From positions 1 through 57,746 of the forward strand of contig NZ_LT828560.1 of the NCBI RefSeq assembly GCF_900170035.1: DNA of 57,746 bases, in the 5' to 3' direction. The translations under genes were made by a program, and so were the position numbers. Position 1 is the first letter of the stretch, and the number at the start of each line of letters is the position of its first letter. Below, in pieces: positions 35,868 to 43,610 of the stretch. The notes beneath the pieces were generated by a model. That model searched no databases. It was not told the origin of the DNA and worked only from the letters and a program-made list of their open reading frames with translations. This DNA is from Desulfamplus magnetovallimortis (GTDB lineage: Bacteria; Desulfobacterota; Desulfobacteria; Desulfobacterales; Desulfobacteraceae).

Positions 35868-36113
35868 CTATGCTGCTTCAGCCACTATTGACTTTAACAG
35901 CTTTGTCTCTATTTCATCTGAAAACTCTACAATAAGAAAACTATCGGTCGGATAAAGATAATCTTCACCCGATTCATCAATTACACGAAGGCAACCAGCC
36001 AACAACGCCTTCTCGTCCGGAACAATACGGTATATTTTCCTGTTTTCCAGATCATTATATCCTTCACTTGTTATACAAATAGCAAATTTCAATTTATCAT
36101 TACTCCAAAACAT
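35868..36113 (-). CDS. conserved hypothetical small protein (VIDESGEDYLYP family)
   Basis: An 81-residue protein with ENRKIYRIVPDEKALLAG and RVIDESGEDYLYPTDSF, a combination seen in a widespread family of small uncharacterised proteins. It starts within the last 14 nt of the 83-residue gene upstream, so the two are coupled. Members of the two families are often adjacent, which resembles a toxin-antitoxin layout, but no functional motif supports that. The pair interrupts the gsp operon between gspM and gspD and ends at a strong hairpin. No function assigned. Confidence 0.7.
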   Translation of the reverse strand: MFWSNDKLKFAICITSEGYNDLENRKIYRIVPDEKALLAGCLRVIDESGEDYLYPTDSFLIVEFSDEIETKLLKSIVAEAA

Positions 36114-36351
36114 GCTTAATCTTCATCTTTCGACGTCCAACCCCATGAGCTTCATACCAGTGTATTTCTGCTTTATAAATTTTTCCATTTGGAAATCGAA
36201 CATGAGCAACACCTTTTAACTTTTTCCAGCGAAAATTTCCAAATTGGCTTTTTAATCTATCTCGTTCTCGTATTGATAAATTTACAGCAATAGTTTCAAT
36301 TACTGATATTTCGGATATTAATTCAAAACCTTCTATATGCTCATTGTTCAT
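36100..36351 (-). CDS. conserved hypothetical small protein (RWKKLKG...HWYEAHG family)
   Basis: An 83-residue basic protein. The C-terminal half has NFRWKKLKGVAHVRFPNGKI and IHWYEAHGVGRRKMKIKHVL, which matches a family of small uncharacterised proteins. It is the upstream member of a coupled pair with the gene at 35868-36113 (14-nt overlap). It may be a nucleic-acid-binding or toxin-like protein judging by its basic charge, but I cannot assign a function. Confidence 0.68.
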   Translation of the reverse strand: MNNEHIEGFELISEISVIETIAVNLSIRERDRLKSQFGNFRWKKLKGVAHVRFPNGKIYKAEIHWYEAHGVGRRKMKIKHVLE

Positions 36352-36491
36352 AAAATTAATTTAGCACAACATTTATTGAGACTCAAGGCAATATGACAAC
36401 TACAGACAAAAATGGAGACGACACACACAAAATGTAACTATCTAATTTTCTTTTTTTGCCATTTTGGTGTTGTGGATTTTTTACGCGACCA

Positions 36492-37043
36492 TCAATCTTT
36501 ATCAACAAAAAGAGTTTCAACCCTGAATGTCATGTTGAGGTTATCTTCCCTGCTTTTTCTGTAATTTATACTGACCCTTCCGATTCTGACAAGCTGCCTG
36601 AAATCCTCAAGGAACTTCAACAAAGTAGCAATACCCTTATGATCTGTCTTAACAGTAAACTCAAGAACCCCCATATCATAATCCTGCCATTTTGTACTGC
36701 GCAAAACCTGATATTTTTGCAAAGATATGTTATTTTCTCCTGTGACATTTTGAATTTTTTGCTGAACTACGGCATTAATCTCCTCAAGATTTTCACCAGA
36801 TACCATGAGTTCAGCAAAATTCTCAACCTCATTGTCCTGAATCATATTCTCAGCATGAAGCTTTTCAAGCTCACGGATCTTCTCCTTGACCTTCATCTTT
36901 TTATTAAGCTGAATGGCATATTCATCCTCTGCCTGTTCAATCTCAAGAACCACCGGATCAAATAGATATACCCACCATACAATAATAACAAGCAGTGCAA
37001 GAAGCCCCCCCATAAACCACTGGCGGTTTCTTCGGTTTTTCAT
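36492..37043 (-). CDS. gspM: type II secretion GspM/PilO-like protein
   Basis: A 183-residue bitopic inner membrane protein: a basic cytoplasmic start (MKNRRNRQ), a membrane helix at about 9-27, a coiled-coil linker (VLEIEQAEDEYAIQLNKKM) and a ferredoxin-like periplasmic domain with ISLQKYQVL and VLEFTVKTDHKGIATLLKFL. This layout matches the GspM/PilO group (T2SSM_b). The ATG overlaps the gspL stop by 4 nt. It should partner GspL in the inner membrane platform. Sequence divergence of the family limits the call to the GspM or PilO group. Confidence 0.82.
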   Translation of the reverse strand: MKNRRNRQWFMGGLLALLVIIVWWVYLFDPVVLEIEQAEDEYAIQLNKKMKVKEKIRELEKLHAENMIQDNEVENFAELMVSGENLEEINAVVQQKIQNVTGENNISLQKYQVLRSTKWQDYDMGVLEFTVKTDHKGIATLLKFLEDFRQLVRIGRVSINYRKSREDNLNMTFRVETLFVDKD

Positions 37044-38572
37044 AAAGTATCTCCTTGCTCTCTAAGTAAATTCTGTTTAAGCTCAAGACTTACTGTAAAG
37101 TGTTCATCTCCTGTATTTCTTCTGTTAACAGAACCCTTCAGCATAACATCGCTGAAAATATCAGAAGAGCGCAAAAGCTCAACAATTTTTAAGGCATCCT
37201 CCCCTCGTCCTCTCAAAATCAAGCTATTGCCATTAAATGTAAGATTTGAAAACCAAGTTCCTTCAGGTACAAGCTCTGCAATCTCATTAATGGCTGTATA
37301 AAGCGCCGGACGGCTCTGCATGAACTGTTCAACATCAGTCTTGAATTTTGATGCCTTCTTTAATGTGTCAATCTGCTCCTGCAATGGAGCAAGCTCACCT
37401 TCAAGGCGCGTTACCTGCTCTCTTGTCTCAGCAAGATTTGCCCTTGCCACTTCAAGTTTTGTATCCATTTTAACTGACACAAAATATAGTGAAACTGCAA
37501 TAATGCATATAATCGGCAAAATATAGTAAATTGGATTAAAAACCCTGATTTTAACCGGCTGGTCATCCAGAGAGATCTGCTGTACACCAAGAAAATGGTG
37601 AGCAAGTGCGGCTGATGCACGATTTAACTCAAATGGGGGAAATTTCTTGAACTTTCTGTGATTTTCAGCAGAGGCCCTGAAGGCATCTGAAGCATCAACA
37701 GGTTTAATAATGGTAACAGTTTCGGGAGAGGAGTTACTATCTTTTGATAAAACTGAAGGTGAACTAGCATCTTTGAGCAAAACAGGCGAAGAACTACTAT
37801 CTTGTGATAAAGTAGGAAAGGAACTACCTTTTGACAAAACAGGAGAAGAACTACTATCTTTTGACAAAACAGGAGAAACTTTGCCATCTTTTGATAAAAA
37901 TGGAAATCTTTGCTGAAGGGTAGAAATTACAATCTGCTTCTCTTCCTCGGAATCCCCTGACAGCGACATTGAGAATCGCATCTTTGCATCTTTCAGTACA
38001 ACAAGCTCAAAAATCGACTCCTGATCAAGGGAAAAAAGCATACCGCCGGATTCAGCACCAGGCACTCCTGCTCCAAGCACCAATGAAACACCGTAACTTA
38101 AAGGGAATATTGCCTTCAGGGATGAATCATGACCTGTTTCACTGAATATCTCTGCATATCTGTCCATCTCATCCTTAGATGCGTAGAACAGTAAAATATT
38201 GAGAGTATCGGTATCCTCTTCTGTTACAATAAGATCATAGTAAATTGCATCAGGTGAAAGGTGTGAATATATGGCAAGACTATTCTGTACAGAGAGAAGA
38301 GCATCCTCAACCGGCATTGCAGGAAGAGATATTTCCCTTGTAAAGACCCTGCTCCTTGGAATTGCAAGGTATATCACCCTTGAACTATCCTCGGGAATTT
38401 CTTTTAAAAATTCCTTGAGATGAGCGTAACCATTACCTTTGCGACGATCAAAAGCCGGAATCCCGGAAGCAGGAGATTTAAGGGAACAGCCACCAAATAT
38501 CCCGTTTGTCATGGATACATAATGCAGGGCATCCCTGTCGCAGTATATCCCCAGCAGTTTTTTCTTAAACAA
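37040..38572 (-). CDS. gspL: type II secretion GspL-like protein (PilM/PilN fusion layout)
   Basis: A protein of about 510 residues. The preferred start is TTG at 38572, with GGGG 7 nt upstream; a TTG 45 nt earlier has no ribosome site. The N-terminal actin-like cytoplasmic domain (LLGIYCDRDALHYVSM, SRVIYLAIPRSRVFTREI, YSHLSPDAIYYDL) binds GspE in known systems. A Ser/Lys-rich stretch of near repeats (SPVLSKDSS) follows. A membrane helix (YYILPIICIIAVSLYFVSV) precedes a coiled coil and a PilN-like ferredoxin domain (GTWFSNLTFNGNSLILRGRG). It overlaps gspM by 4 nt. Confidence 0.88.
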   Translation of the reverse strand: MFKKKLLGIYCDRDALHYVSMTNGIFGGCSLKSPASGIPAFDRRKGNGYAHLKEFLKEIPEDSSRVIYLAIPRSRVFTREISLPAMPVEDALLSVQNSLAIYSHLSPDAIYYDLIVTEEDTDTLNILLFYASKDEMDRYAEIFSETGHDSSLKAIFPLSYGVSLVLGAGVPGAESGGMLFSLDQESIFELVVLKDAKMRFSMSLSGDSEEEKQIVISTLQQRFPFLSKDGKVSPVLSKDSSSSPVLSKGSSFPTLSQDSSSSPVLLKDASSPSVLSKDSNSSPETVTIIKPVDASDAFRASAENHRKFKKFPPFELNRASAALAHHFLGVQQISLDDQPVKIRVFNPIYYILPIICIIAVSLYFVSVKMDTKLEVARANLAETREQVTRLEGELAPLQEQIDTLKKASKFKTDVEQFMQSRPALYTAINEIAELVPEGTWFSNLTFNGNSLILRGRGEDALKIVELLRSSDIFSDVMLKGSVNRRNTGDEHFTVSLELKQNLLREQGDTL

Positions 38573-38645
38573 ATTTTTTCCCCTGTTGATTCCTGTCTCA
38601 GTTGATTCCTTTCTCAATTGAAATTAACAGGAATATTAATTGTTC

Positions 38646-38927
38646 TCAGAGCACGAGTCTCTTTAAATCAAAAAACATTGCTCTGGTCTTTTTATTTTTA
38701 TCCTTCTCAGAGAACAAACTAAAATCATTTTTTTGATAAAATTTCAGCACCTTTGAGTCATTGTAGGCATCTACAGTTATCAACCTGCACCCGGTTCTGT
38801 TATCAAGCAGGAAGAGTTGTGTCGGCAGAAGATGCACAGGCTTTTTAAGATCATTTTCAATCCTTCTGGCGAAATCTACAGCATCCTGACCCACTAAAAC
38901 AGGGGTTGGAGTTACAGGCTGTGCCAT
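38646..38927 (-). pseudogene. GNAT acetyltransferase remnant fused to an unrelated small-protein start
   Basis: A 93-residue frame. GGAGG 11 nt before the ATG at 38927 makes it translatable. Residues 1-35 (MAQPVTPTPVLVGQDAVDFA then RRIENDLKKPV) resemble the start of small proteins often encoded before GNAT toxins. The rest (LFLLDNRTGCRLITVDAYND, VLKFYQKNDF, AMFFDLKRL) is only the C-terminal third of a GNAT fold, without the acetyl-CoA-binding loop. The simplest reading is a deletion that joined the first gene of a GNAT toxin-antitoxin pair to the tail of the second. It lies between gspK and gspL beside a fragment of the 174-bp element. Confidence 0.65.
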
Positions 38928-38951
38928 GATATTTTTCCTCCATTTCATTAT

Positions 38952-39009
38952 TGAGTCAAAATCGACACCTTATTGCTTTTTCAAAAGTTATTGCATTTGT
39001 CTCAATCAG
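38952..39009 (-). repeat. end fragment of the 174-bp element
   Basis: TCAAAATCGACACCTTATTG and the following TTTTTCAAAAGTTATTGCA match one outer arm and the beginning of the core (TTGTCTCAATCAG). The rest of the element is missing. Confidence 0.7.
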
Positions 39010-39088
39010 CCAGAAAAACCGGCATTGTATTCATGAAAATGTAAACTGGCAAATGAAAGATGCCCCTTTTCCAAGGTAAAAAATTTTG

Positions 39089-40108
39089 TCACCAGAAAAC
39101 CCTGCTCATATGTTCAACAATTTTATAGTTTCGTCCTTCCCTTGTGATAAAAAAGAACTCACCATACAGTCTATCATCCTCCGGAAAAAAAAGAGAGACC
39201 CTTGTGTACTGTCCTGGGTAAACAGTAAATTTATCAAAAATGGTTCCTTCATCAATATAGTCTGCATCACTGCTGATTTCCGGCAAAAGGGAAGTCTCAT
39301 CACCTGCCAAGGCTGCTGTCCTGCTTTTCAACAGAGATAAAAGAGCATAAATATCATCTGCCCCTTTCTCCGCTGATGAATATTGCCCCCAGAAAAGTCC
39401 CTCATTAAAATCCTTTAATAAAAATAGTTCTGACATGCTCTTAAATGGAGCATTGGCTGGCTCACAGGAAGGATACCTGTCATTATAATAATCTTTTTCA
39501 GCACCATTAAGACGTACAAGATCATCCGGATCAACCCAATCAAGAAGGGCATCTGCAAAGGCATCTGCATCTTGTTCGCGATCCTCACCATAGATATTTT
39601 TTAAAGCTGTTCGTATGTTATTCTCTCTATCAAGCGCTATAAATACCCTGGATGACTCTCTTTCAATTTTTACAAAACACTCTGTCTCCCCTACCATCAA
39701 TCGCATCCATGATAGAAGCTCTTTTTCTGCTCCATCAGAATTTAAGGCACTTGAATCAGAATTACCTGAAACTCCATCTGCACCGGCTCTATTGGTGCCA
39801 CTTTCTCCGGATGTTTCCCCTGACTGGCCTGCTGCATCAGTTCCTGAAGCATCAATATTCTGATTCTCTGCATTGGCTCTTGCCTTGAGCATATCATATC
39901 TGGCAGATGCAATCAGGGAGAGTATTGAAAAAGCAGCATTCTCATGCTCAAAATGTCCCATTGCATTAATAACAATCGAACCTTTTTGCCTGTTATGCGC
40001 AACATATTCGCCTGCAAGAAAGGATATGATAACAAGTATCCATAGAACAAGAATAAGAACACTGCCTCTTTCTAAACTCCTTTCTAAAAATAACTTTTCA
40101 GAAGACAC
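39089..40108 (-). CDS. gspK: type II secretion minor pseudopilin GspK
   Basis: A GspK-type pseudopilin of about 340 residues. The preferred start is GTG at 40108 (AAGGA 11 nt upstream), which gives a 15-residue leader ending SLERG, cleavage before SVLILVLWILVIISFLAGEY. A GTG 87 nt further up would add an unlikely extra hydrophobic segment. GspK lacks Glu5, as seen here. The large periplasmic domain contains the T2SSK features DREQDADAFADALLDWVDPD, NDRYPSCEPANAPF and SMSELFLLKDF, including the acidic residues used for calcium binding in the family. A Gly/Ser/Asp-rich insert lies at about 85-130. It follows gspJ. Confidence 0.9.
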   Translation of the reverse strand: MSSEKLFLERSLERGSVLILVLWILVIISFLAGEYVAHNRQKGSIVINAMGHFEHENAAFSILSLIASARYDMLKARANAENQNIDASGTDAAGQSGETSGESGTNRAGADGVSGNSDSSALNSDGAEKELLSWMRLMVGETECFVKIERESSRVFIALDRENNIRTALKNIYGEDREQDADAFADALLDWVDPDDLVRLNGAEKDYYNDRYPSCEPANAPFKSMSELFLLKDFNEGLFWGQYSSAEKGADDIYALLSLLKSRTAALAGDETSLLPEISSDADYIDEGTIFDKFTVYPGQYTRVSLFFPEDDRLYGEFFFITREGRNYKIVEHMSRVFW

Positions 40109-40226
40109 ATCTATCGCATTCCTTATTAATAAAAATGAAGAAGCACCACTTGCAAGGATGGTAAAAACATATAAAACCATTACATGGATTTCCACAAAAA
40201 AGTTTTATTATCACAGCATGAGGTCA

Positions 40227-41195
40227 TCAGAGTATTTCACCACCTGTCCTGAAAAGCCAAAAAGTATCGTTATTCAAATCCTTTTGTGTCTGGGCAAACT
40301 GAAGTTTTACAAATTCCGGAACAATCGTTGGATCATCCCATGTCTCCTGAAATGACTCCTTATCAATTTTGGCAAAGGCACTGCTTCCGGATGTATAAGA
40401 GGCATTTGAGGCTGAAGCAGAAGATGAAGCAGATGCTGACAGTGATAAACCCCTCTCTCTGCTGTCAGGAGGTGAAGTAAATAATACATTAAAACGCTCC
40501 ACATCTGTAATAACAGAAAGTGTTTCCATTTCATGATCTTTGCCGGTTCCTGATGATTTTTTTTTACTGCCTGCCGAACCTGACTTTAAAGAACCGCTTT
40601 TTGCAAGAGAATCACTTTGTTCAATATCTTCAACACTGCTGATAATATTTTCGTATATCTCCAGACGTTTCCCGTCAGGGTCATAAATATAAACTACACG
40701 CATCAAACCACCTGAAGGTGTTCCCTGCGGTGAATAGAGCGTATAAAATGAGAAGATATTATCTTTTTTGACAAATTCAAGTGACTCTTTCACCCCTCCA
40801 GAAGCTGCGGAGAGGTATCCTGAAAAAGAAAAACTTGTCACAAGAAAACGCAACTGCCGTTCCATAAGAGCCGGAAGCACAAGTTTTATCTGTGTTTTCT
40901 CTCCCTCATCCACACCTCTTTCCCATGCCTGCATGGTTATACGCAGGGAGACTGCCATGATAAGAGTAACCATTGAGACCAAAACCATGGCAACGATAAC
41001 CTCAATCAGGGTAAAGCCAGAACTCTCTCTCATCAGGCATTTACCAGAACTCTCTCTCATCAGGCGTTTACCGGAACTCTCTCTCATCAAACGTTTAGAG
41101 GAGTTATCCTGCAATGTCCGTTTACCGTAAAAAGAGATTTGACTCTCATAGCTGGAGGCGGAAATTGAAGACACCAATGGAAGTTTATTTTTCAT
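40227..41195 (-). CDS. gspJ: type II secretion minor pseudopilin GspJ with repeated leader
   Basis: A GspJ pseudopilin of about 322 residues. The start ATG at 41195 overlaps the gspI stop (ATGA), with AAGGG upstream. The prepilin signal is G|FTLIEVIVAMVLVSM, with Glu5 present. The cytoplasmic leader is unusually long (about 60 residues) and includes three 27-bp repeats encoding a (K/R)-x-LMRESSG unit, the last Gly of which is the cleavage-site residue. After the hydrophobic helix come QAWERGVDEG, SGGLMRVVYIYDPDGKRLEI and the ERFNVLF segment typical of GspJ. Ser-rich inserts are present near the end. Confidence 0.9.
   Translation of the reverse strand: MKNKLPLVSSISASSYESQISFYGKRTLQDNSSKRLMRESSGKRLMRESSGKCLMRESSGFTLIEVIVAMVLVSMVTLIMAVSLRITMQAWERGVDEGEKTQIKLVLPALMERQLRFLVTSFSFSGYLSAASGGVKESLEFVKKDNIFSFYTLYSPQGTPSGGLMRVVYIYDPDGKRLEIYENIISSVEDIEQSDSLAKSGSLKSGSAGSKKKSSGTGKDHEMETLSVITDVERFNVLFTSPPDSRERGLSLSASASSSASASNASYTSGSSAFAKIDKESFQETWDDPTIVPEFVKLQFAQTQKDLNNDTFWLFRTGGEIL
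41017..41097. repeat. three 27-bp tandem repeats in the gspJ leader
   Basis: Units 41017-41043, 41044-41070 and 41071-41097 share CCAGAACTCTCTCTCATCAG with few changes. They keep the reading frame and duplicate the RESSG segment that precedes the prepilin peptidase site. Confidence 0.9.
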
Positions 41196-41617
41196 GGTTC
41201 CCTTACCCATCTGTGGATGCAATACTCTTTTCCGGCAGACTCCTGAAGATTAACAACACATATTGTGACACTCAGCATCCCTTCCACCTCAATCTCCTCG
41301 CCATCAGTATCCTCTTCTGAACCTGTTAAAAGCATATCAGAGCTGTTTACAACAAGCGGCACAGATTCAGCACGGCATATCCAGCCAGTCTCACTTTCAA
41401 GGTTGCCTTCAAAACTTTTCTCTTCTGCAATTTCAACCATAAGCCCTGGATTATTTACAATATTTTTAAGAACACGTATTGCTTCCACAGCATGGTCTGC
41501 CCTTGCTGAAAGGGATTTTGCAGATGACAATGCCCCTGTTACAGCGGTAATTGAGATACCAATAATCACCAAAGCAACTGTTACCTCTATCAGAGTATAT
41601 GCGTTTTCATTTTGCAT
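41192..41617 (-). CDS. gspI: type II secretion minor pseudopilin GspI
   Basis: A 141-residue pseudopilin. The leader is only six residues, MQNENA, followed by YTLIEVTVALVIIGISITAV with Glu5 kept. The residue before the cleavage site is Ala, not the usual Gly. The rest fits GspI: a hydrophobic helix, ARADHAVEAIRVLKNIV, ETGWICRAE and a C-terminal strand region. It lies 9 bp after gspH and overlaps gspJ by 4 nt. GspI, J and K form the pseudopilus tip in characterised systems. Confidence 0.88.
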   Translation of the reverse strand: MQNENAYTLIEVTVALVIIGISITAVTGALSSAKSLSARADHAVEAIRVLKNIVNNPGLMVEIAEEKSFEGNLESETGWICRAESVPLVVNSSDMLLTGSEEDTDGEEIEVEGMLSVTICVVNLQESAGKEYCIHRWVREP

Positions 41618-41626
41618 TGTAATTTC

Positions 41627-42256
41627 TTAGTCAGCCTCAACCGTCCTTATGATTCCGGTGAGCATATCAACCTGAAAGGTAAACTCAAATTGATCCTCAA
41701 CAACCACCGTTACAAGGCCACCGCTTGAACTGCCGTCCGGATAGAAACATATATAATATATACCTTCATCACTTGATCTTATATTTTCGCCCTTTATCTC
41801 AACTGTTTCAGGTATTGATGCAAAATGATTATCCGACAGCATAGGAAAAGCATCATTGTCCATATCACTGCCATCTCCTCGATACTCTCTGCTTTCTTCT
41901 CCACTGTTTCCATTAGAAGCGAAATTCATACCATTACCGGAGGTTATTTCATTCATGCTAAGCACCCTGCACTCCCTATCATCCGGCAAAATGGTCATGC
42001 ATACCGGAAAAGAGCGGTTCGTGGCCTCTATGCGTGCTGTTTTACATAACTTGACAAGTTTTTCCGCAAAAAGCCGGCTCTGCTTCATCCTGCCGGAGTG
42101 TCCCACATTCATAAGAACCAGAGAAGAGGCAATGGCAAGAAGAATCATCACCACCATGATCTCAATAAGCGTAAACCCTGATTTTCCGGAATGAATTTTA
42201 AAAAGAATAGAGTTGGGAAAAAACTTTTTAAAAACAGCTCCCATAAGCATAACCAT
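41627..42256 (-). CDS. gspH: type II secretion minor pseudopilin GspH
   Basis: A 209-residue pseudopilin. A 27-residue leader ends KSG, followed by FTLIEIMVVMILLAIASSLV with Glu5. The globular part contains KLVKLCKTARIEATNRSFPV, matching the GspH segment after the helix, then ECRVLSMNE, a Ser/Gly/Asp-rich insert, and IYYICFYPDGSSSGG, the usual late GspH motif with FxPDGxSxGG. It lies between gspF (130 bp gap) and gspI. Confidence 0.9.
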   Translation of the reverse strand: MVMLMGAVFKKFFPNSILFKIHSGKSGFTLIEIMVVMILLAIASSLVLMNVGHSGRMKQSRLFAEKLVKLCKTARIEATNRSFPVCMTILPDDRECRVLSMNEITSGNGMNFASNGNSGEESREYRGDGSDMDNDAFPMLSDNHFASIPETVEIKGENIRSSDEGIYYICFYPDGSSSGGLVTVVVEDQFEFTFQVDMLTGIIRTVEAD

Positions 42257-42386
42257 TATCTTAAATAGTGCTTCTTAAAGTTATATGAAAAATGCCAAGA
42301 TTTTCATTGCTTCGATTGTGGCTGTGAGCCGCCATGTATGTTTAAACTGTCGGGTGTTTTTTCAGACAATACAAAAACATGCCTGA

Positions 42387-43610
42387 TTAAAACTGTATCT
42401 CATTTATGCCAAATATTGTTGAGAGCATTGAGACAACAACCCCGCCGATGAGAAGCCCTAGAAACAAAATGGAGAATGGTTCAAGAAGGGCAAGATATGT
42501 CTTTATTTTGGACTGTATTTTTCGATCCAGATCTTCTGCAACTGAAACAAGCATCTCCCCTGTCTTTCCTGTCTCCTCACCAAGGGATACCATCTGAACA
42601 ACCATAGGCGGAAAAACATCACGTTCACGCATAAGAGCACTTACACTTCTTCCCTCCCTGACCTGATTGTAGATGTGTGTAACAGCCTCCTTTACCCTGC
42701 TGTTTGAGACAACAGCACGAACAATATGAAGGGCCTTCATCAATGGAACCCCGCTTTGGACAAGGGTACCAAGGGTTCTTGAGAAACGGCTCATCTCAAT
42801 ATCAAGAAGTACCTCTCCAACATAGGGAAACCTCAATATATTTTTGTCATACAGCGCACGCCCCCCAGGGGTCTTCATAAATCTCCACAAAAAAAGTGAG
42901 AATAAAATTGCAAGGGAGAGAACAAGCCACCACCATTTAGTTATAAATTGACTCAGCTCCAGCAAAACAAGCGTGGAAAAAGGAATCTCCTGGCCAAGAT
43001 CTGCAAATATACCGGCAAACTTTGGAACAACAAAGCCAAGAATCACCACAAGGGAGAGCATGCCAACTGATAAAAGTATGGCAGGATAGATGGAAGATGA
43101 AATGACATATTTCTTGATCTCTTCACTGCGCTCAATAAATTCAGACAGGCGCTCCATGACAGAAGGCAGAATCCCACCCATCTCTCCCACTCTGACCATA
43201 TTGACATAAAGATCATTAAAGTCTTCTGGCCTGTCTGCCATGGCATCAGAAAGGTTGGTCCCTTTTTTAAGTGCATTCTGCAGATATGCAGTCATGGATT
43301 TTATCTTGACATCTGCTGTTGCACTGCCGGCAATGGCAAGTGCCCTGTCAACCGGAAGCCCTGACCTGAAAAGATGGGCAAGATCAGAGGTGAGCTTAAG
43401 AAGCCTTGGGTTATTAAGTGTCTTTGGTTTGTTGGAAGGGTTGCGGAACAATGTGGAAAAGAGAGGAAGAGAAGTGTTGTCGAGCCAGCGGATAAGTGTT
43501 GAGCTTCTGGCCTGAAGTATCATCAGCACCTCGGCTTTGTCCCTTGCATCCAGGGTTTCAATGCCCTTTTTACCCTGGGCATTTATATATTCAAATCTGA
43601 ACTGCGGCAT
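42387..43610 (-). CDS. gspF: type II secretion inner membrane platform protein GspF
   Basis: A 407-residue polytopic protein with two T2SSF domains (about 72-194 and 275-397). Features include LAHLFRSGLPVDRALAIAG and MVRVGEMGGILPSVMERL in the first, and RTLGTLVQSGVPLMKALHIV and MVSLGEETGKTGEMLVSVAE in the second, with three to four membrane helices (172-195, 222-240, 375-397). The ATG overlaps the gspE stop (TGATG), so the two are coupled, as is typical. GspF connects the ATPase to the pseudopilus assembly site. Confidence 0.95.
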   Translation of the reverse strand: MPQFRFEYINAQGKKGIETLDARDKAEVLMILQARSSTLIRWLDNTSLPLFSTLFRNPSNKPKTLNNPRLLKLTSDLAHLFRSGLPVDRALAIAGSATADVKIKSMTAYLQNALKKGTNLSDAMADRPEDFNDLYVNMVRVGEMGGILPSVMERLSEFIERSEEIKKYVISSSIYPAILLSVGMLSLVVILGFVVPKFAGIFADLGQEIPFSTLVLLELSQFITKWWWLVLSLAILFSLFLWRFMKTPGGRALYDKNILRFPYVGEVLLDIEMSRFSRTLGTLVQSGVPLMKALHIVRAVVSNSRVKEAVTHIYNQVREGRSVSALMRERDVFPPMVVQMVSLGEETGKTGEMLVSVAEDLDRKIQSKIKTYLALLEPFSILFLGLLIGGVVVSMLSTIFGINEIQF

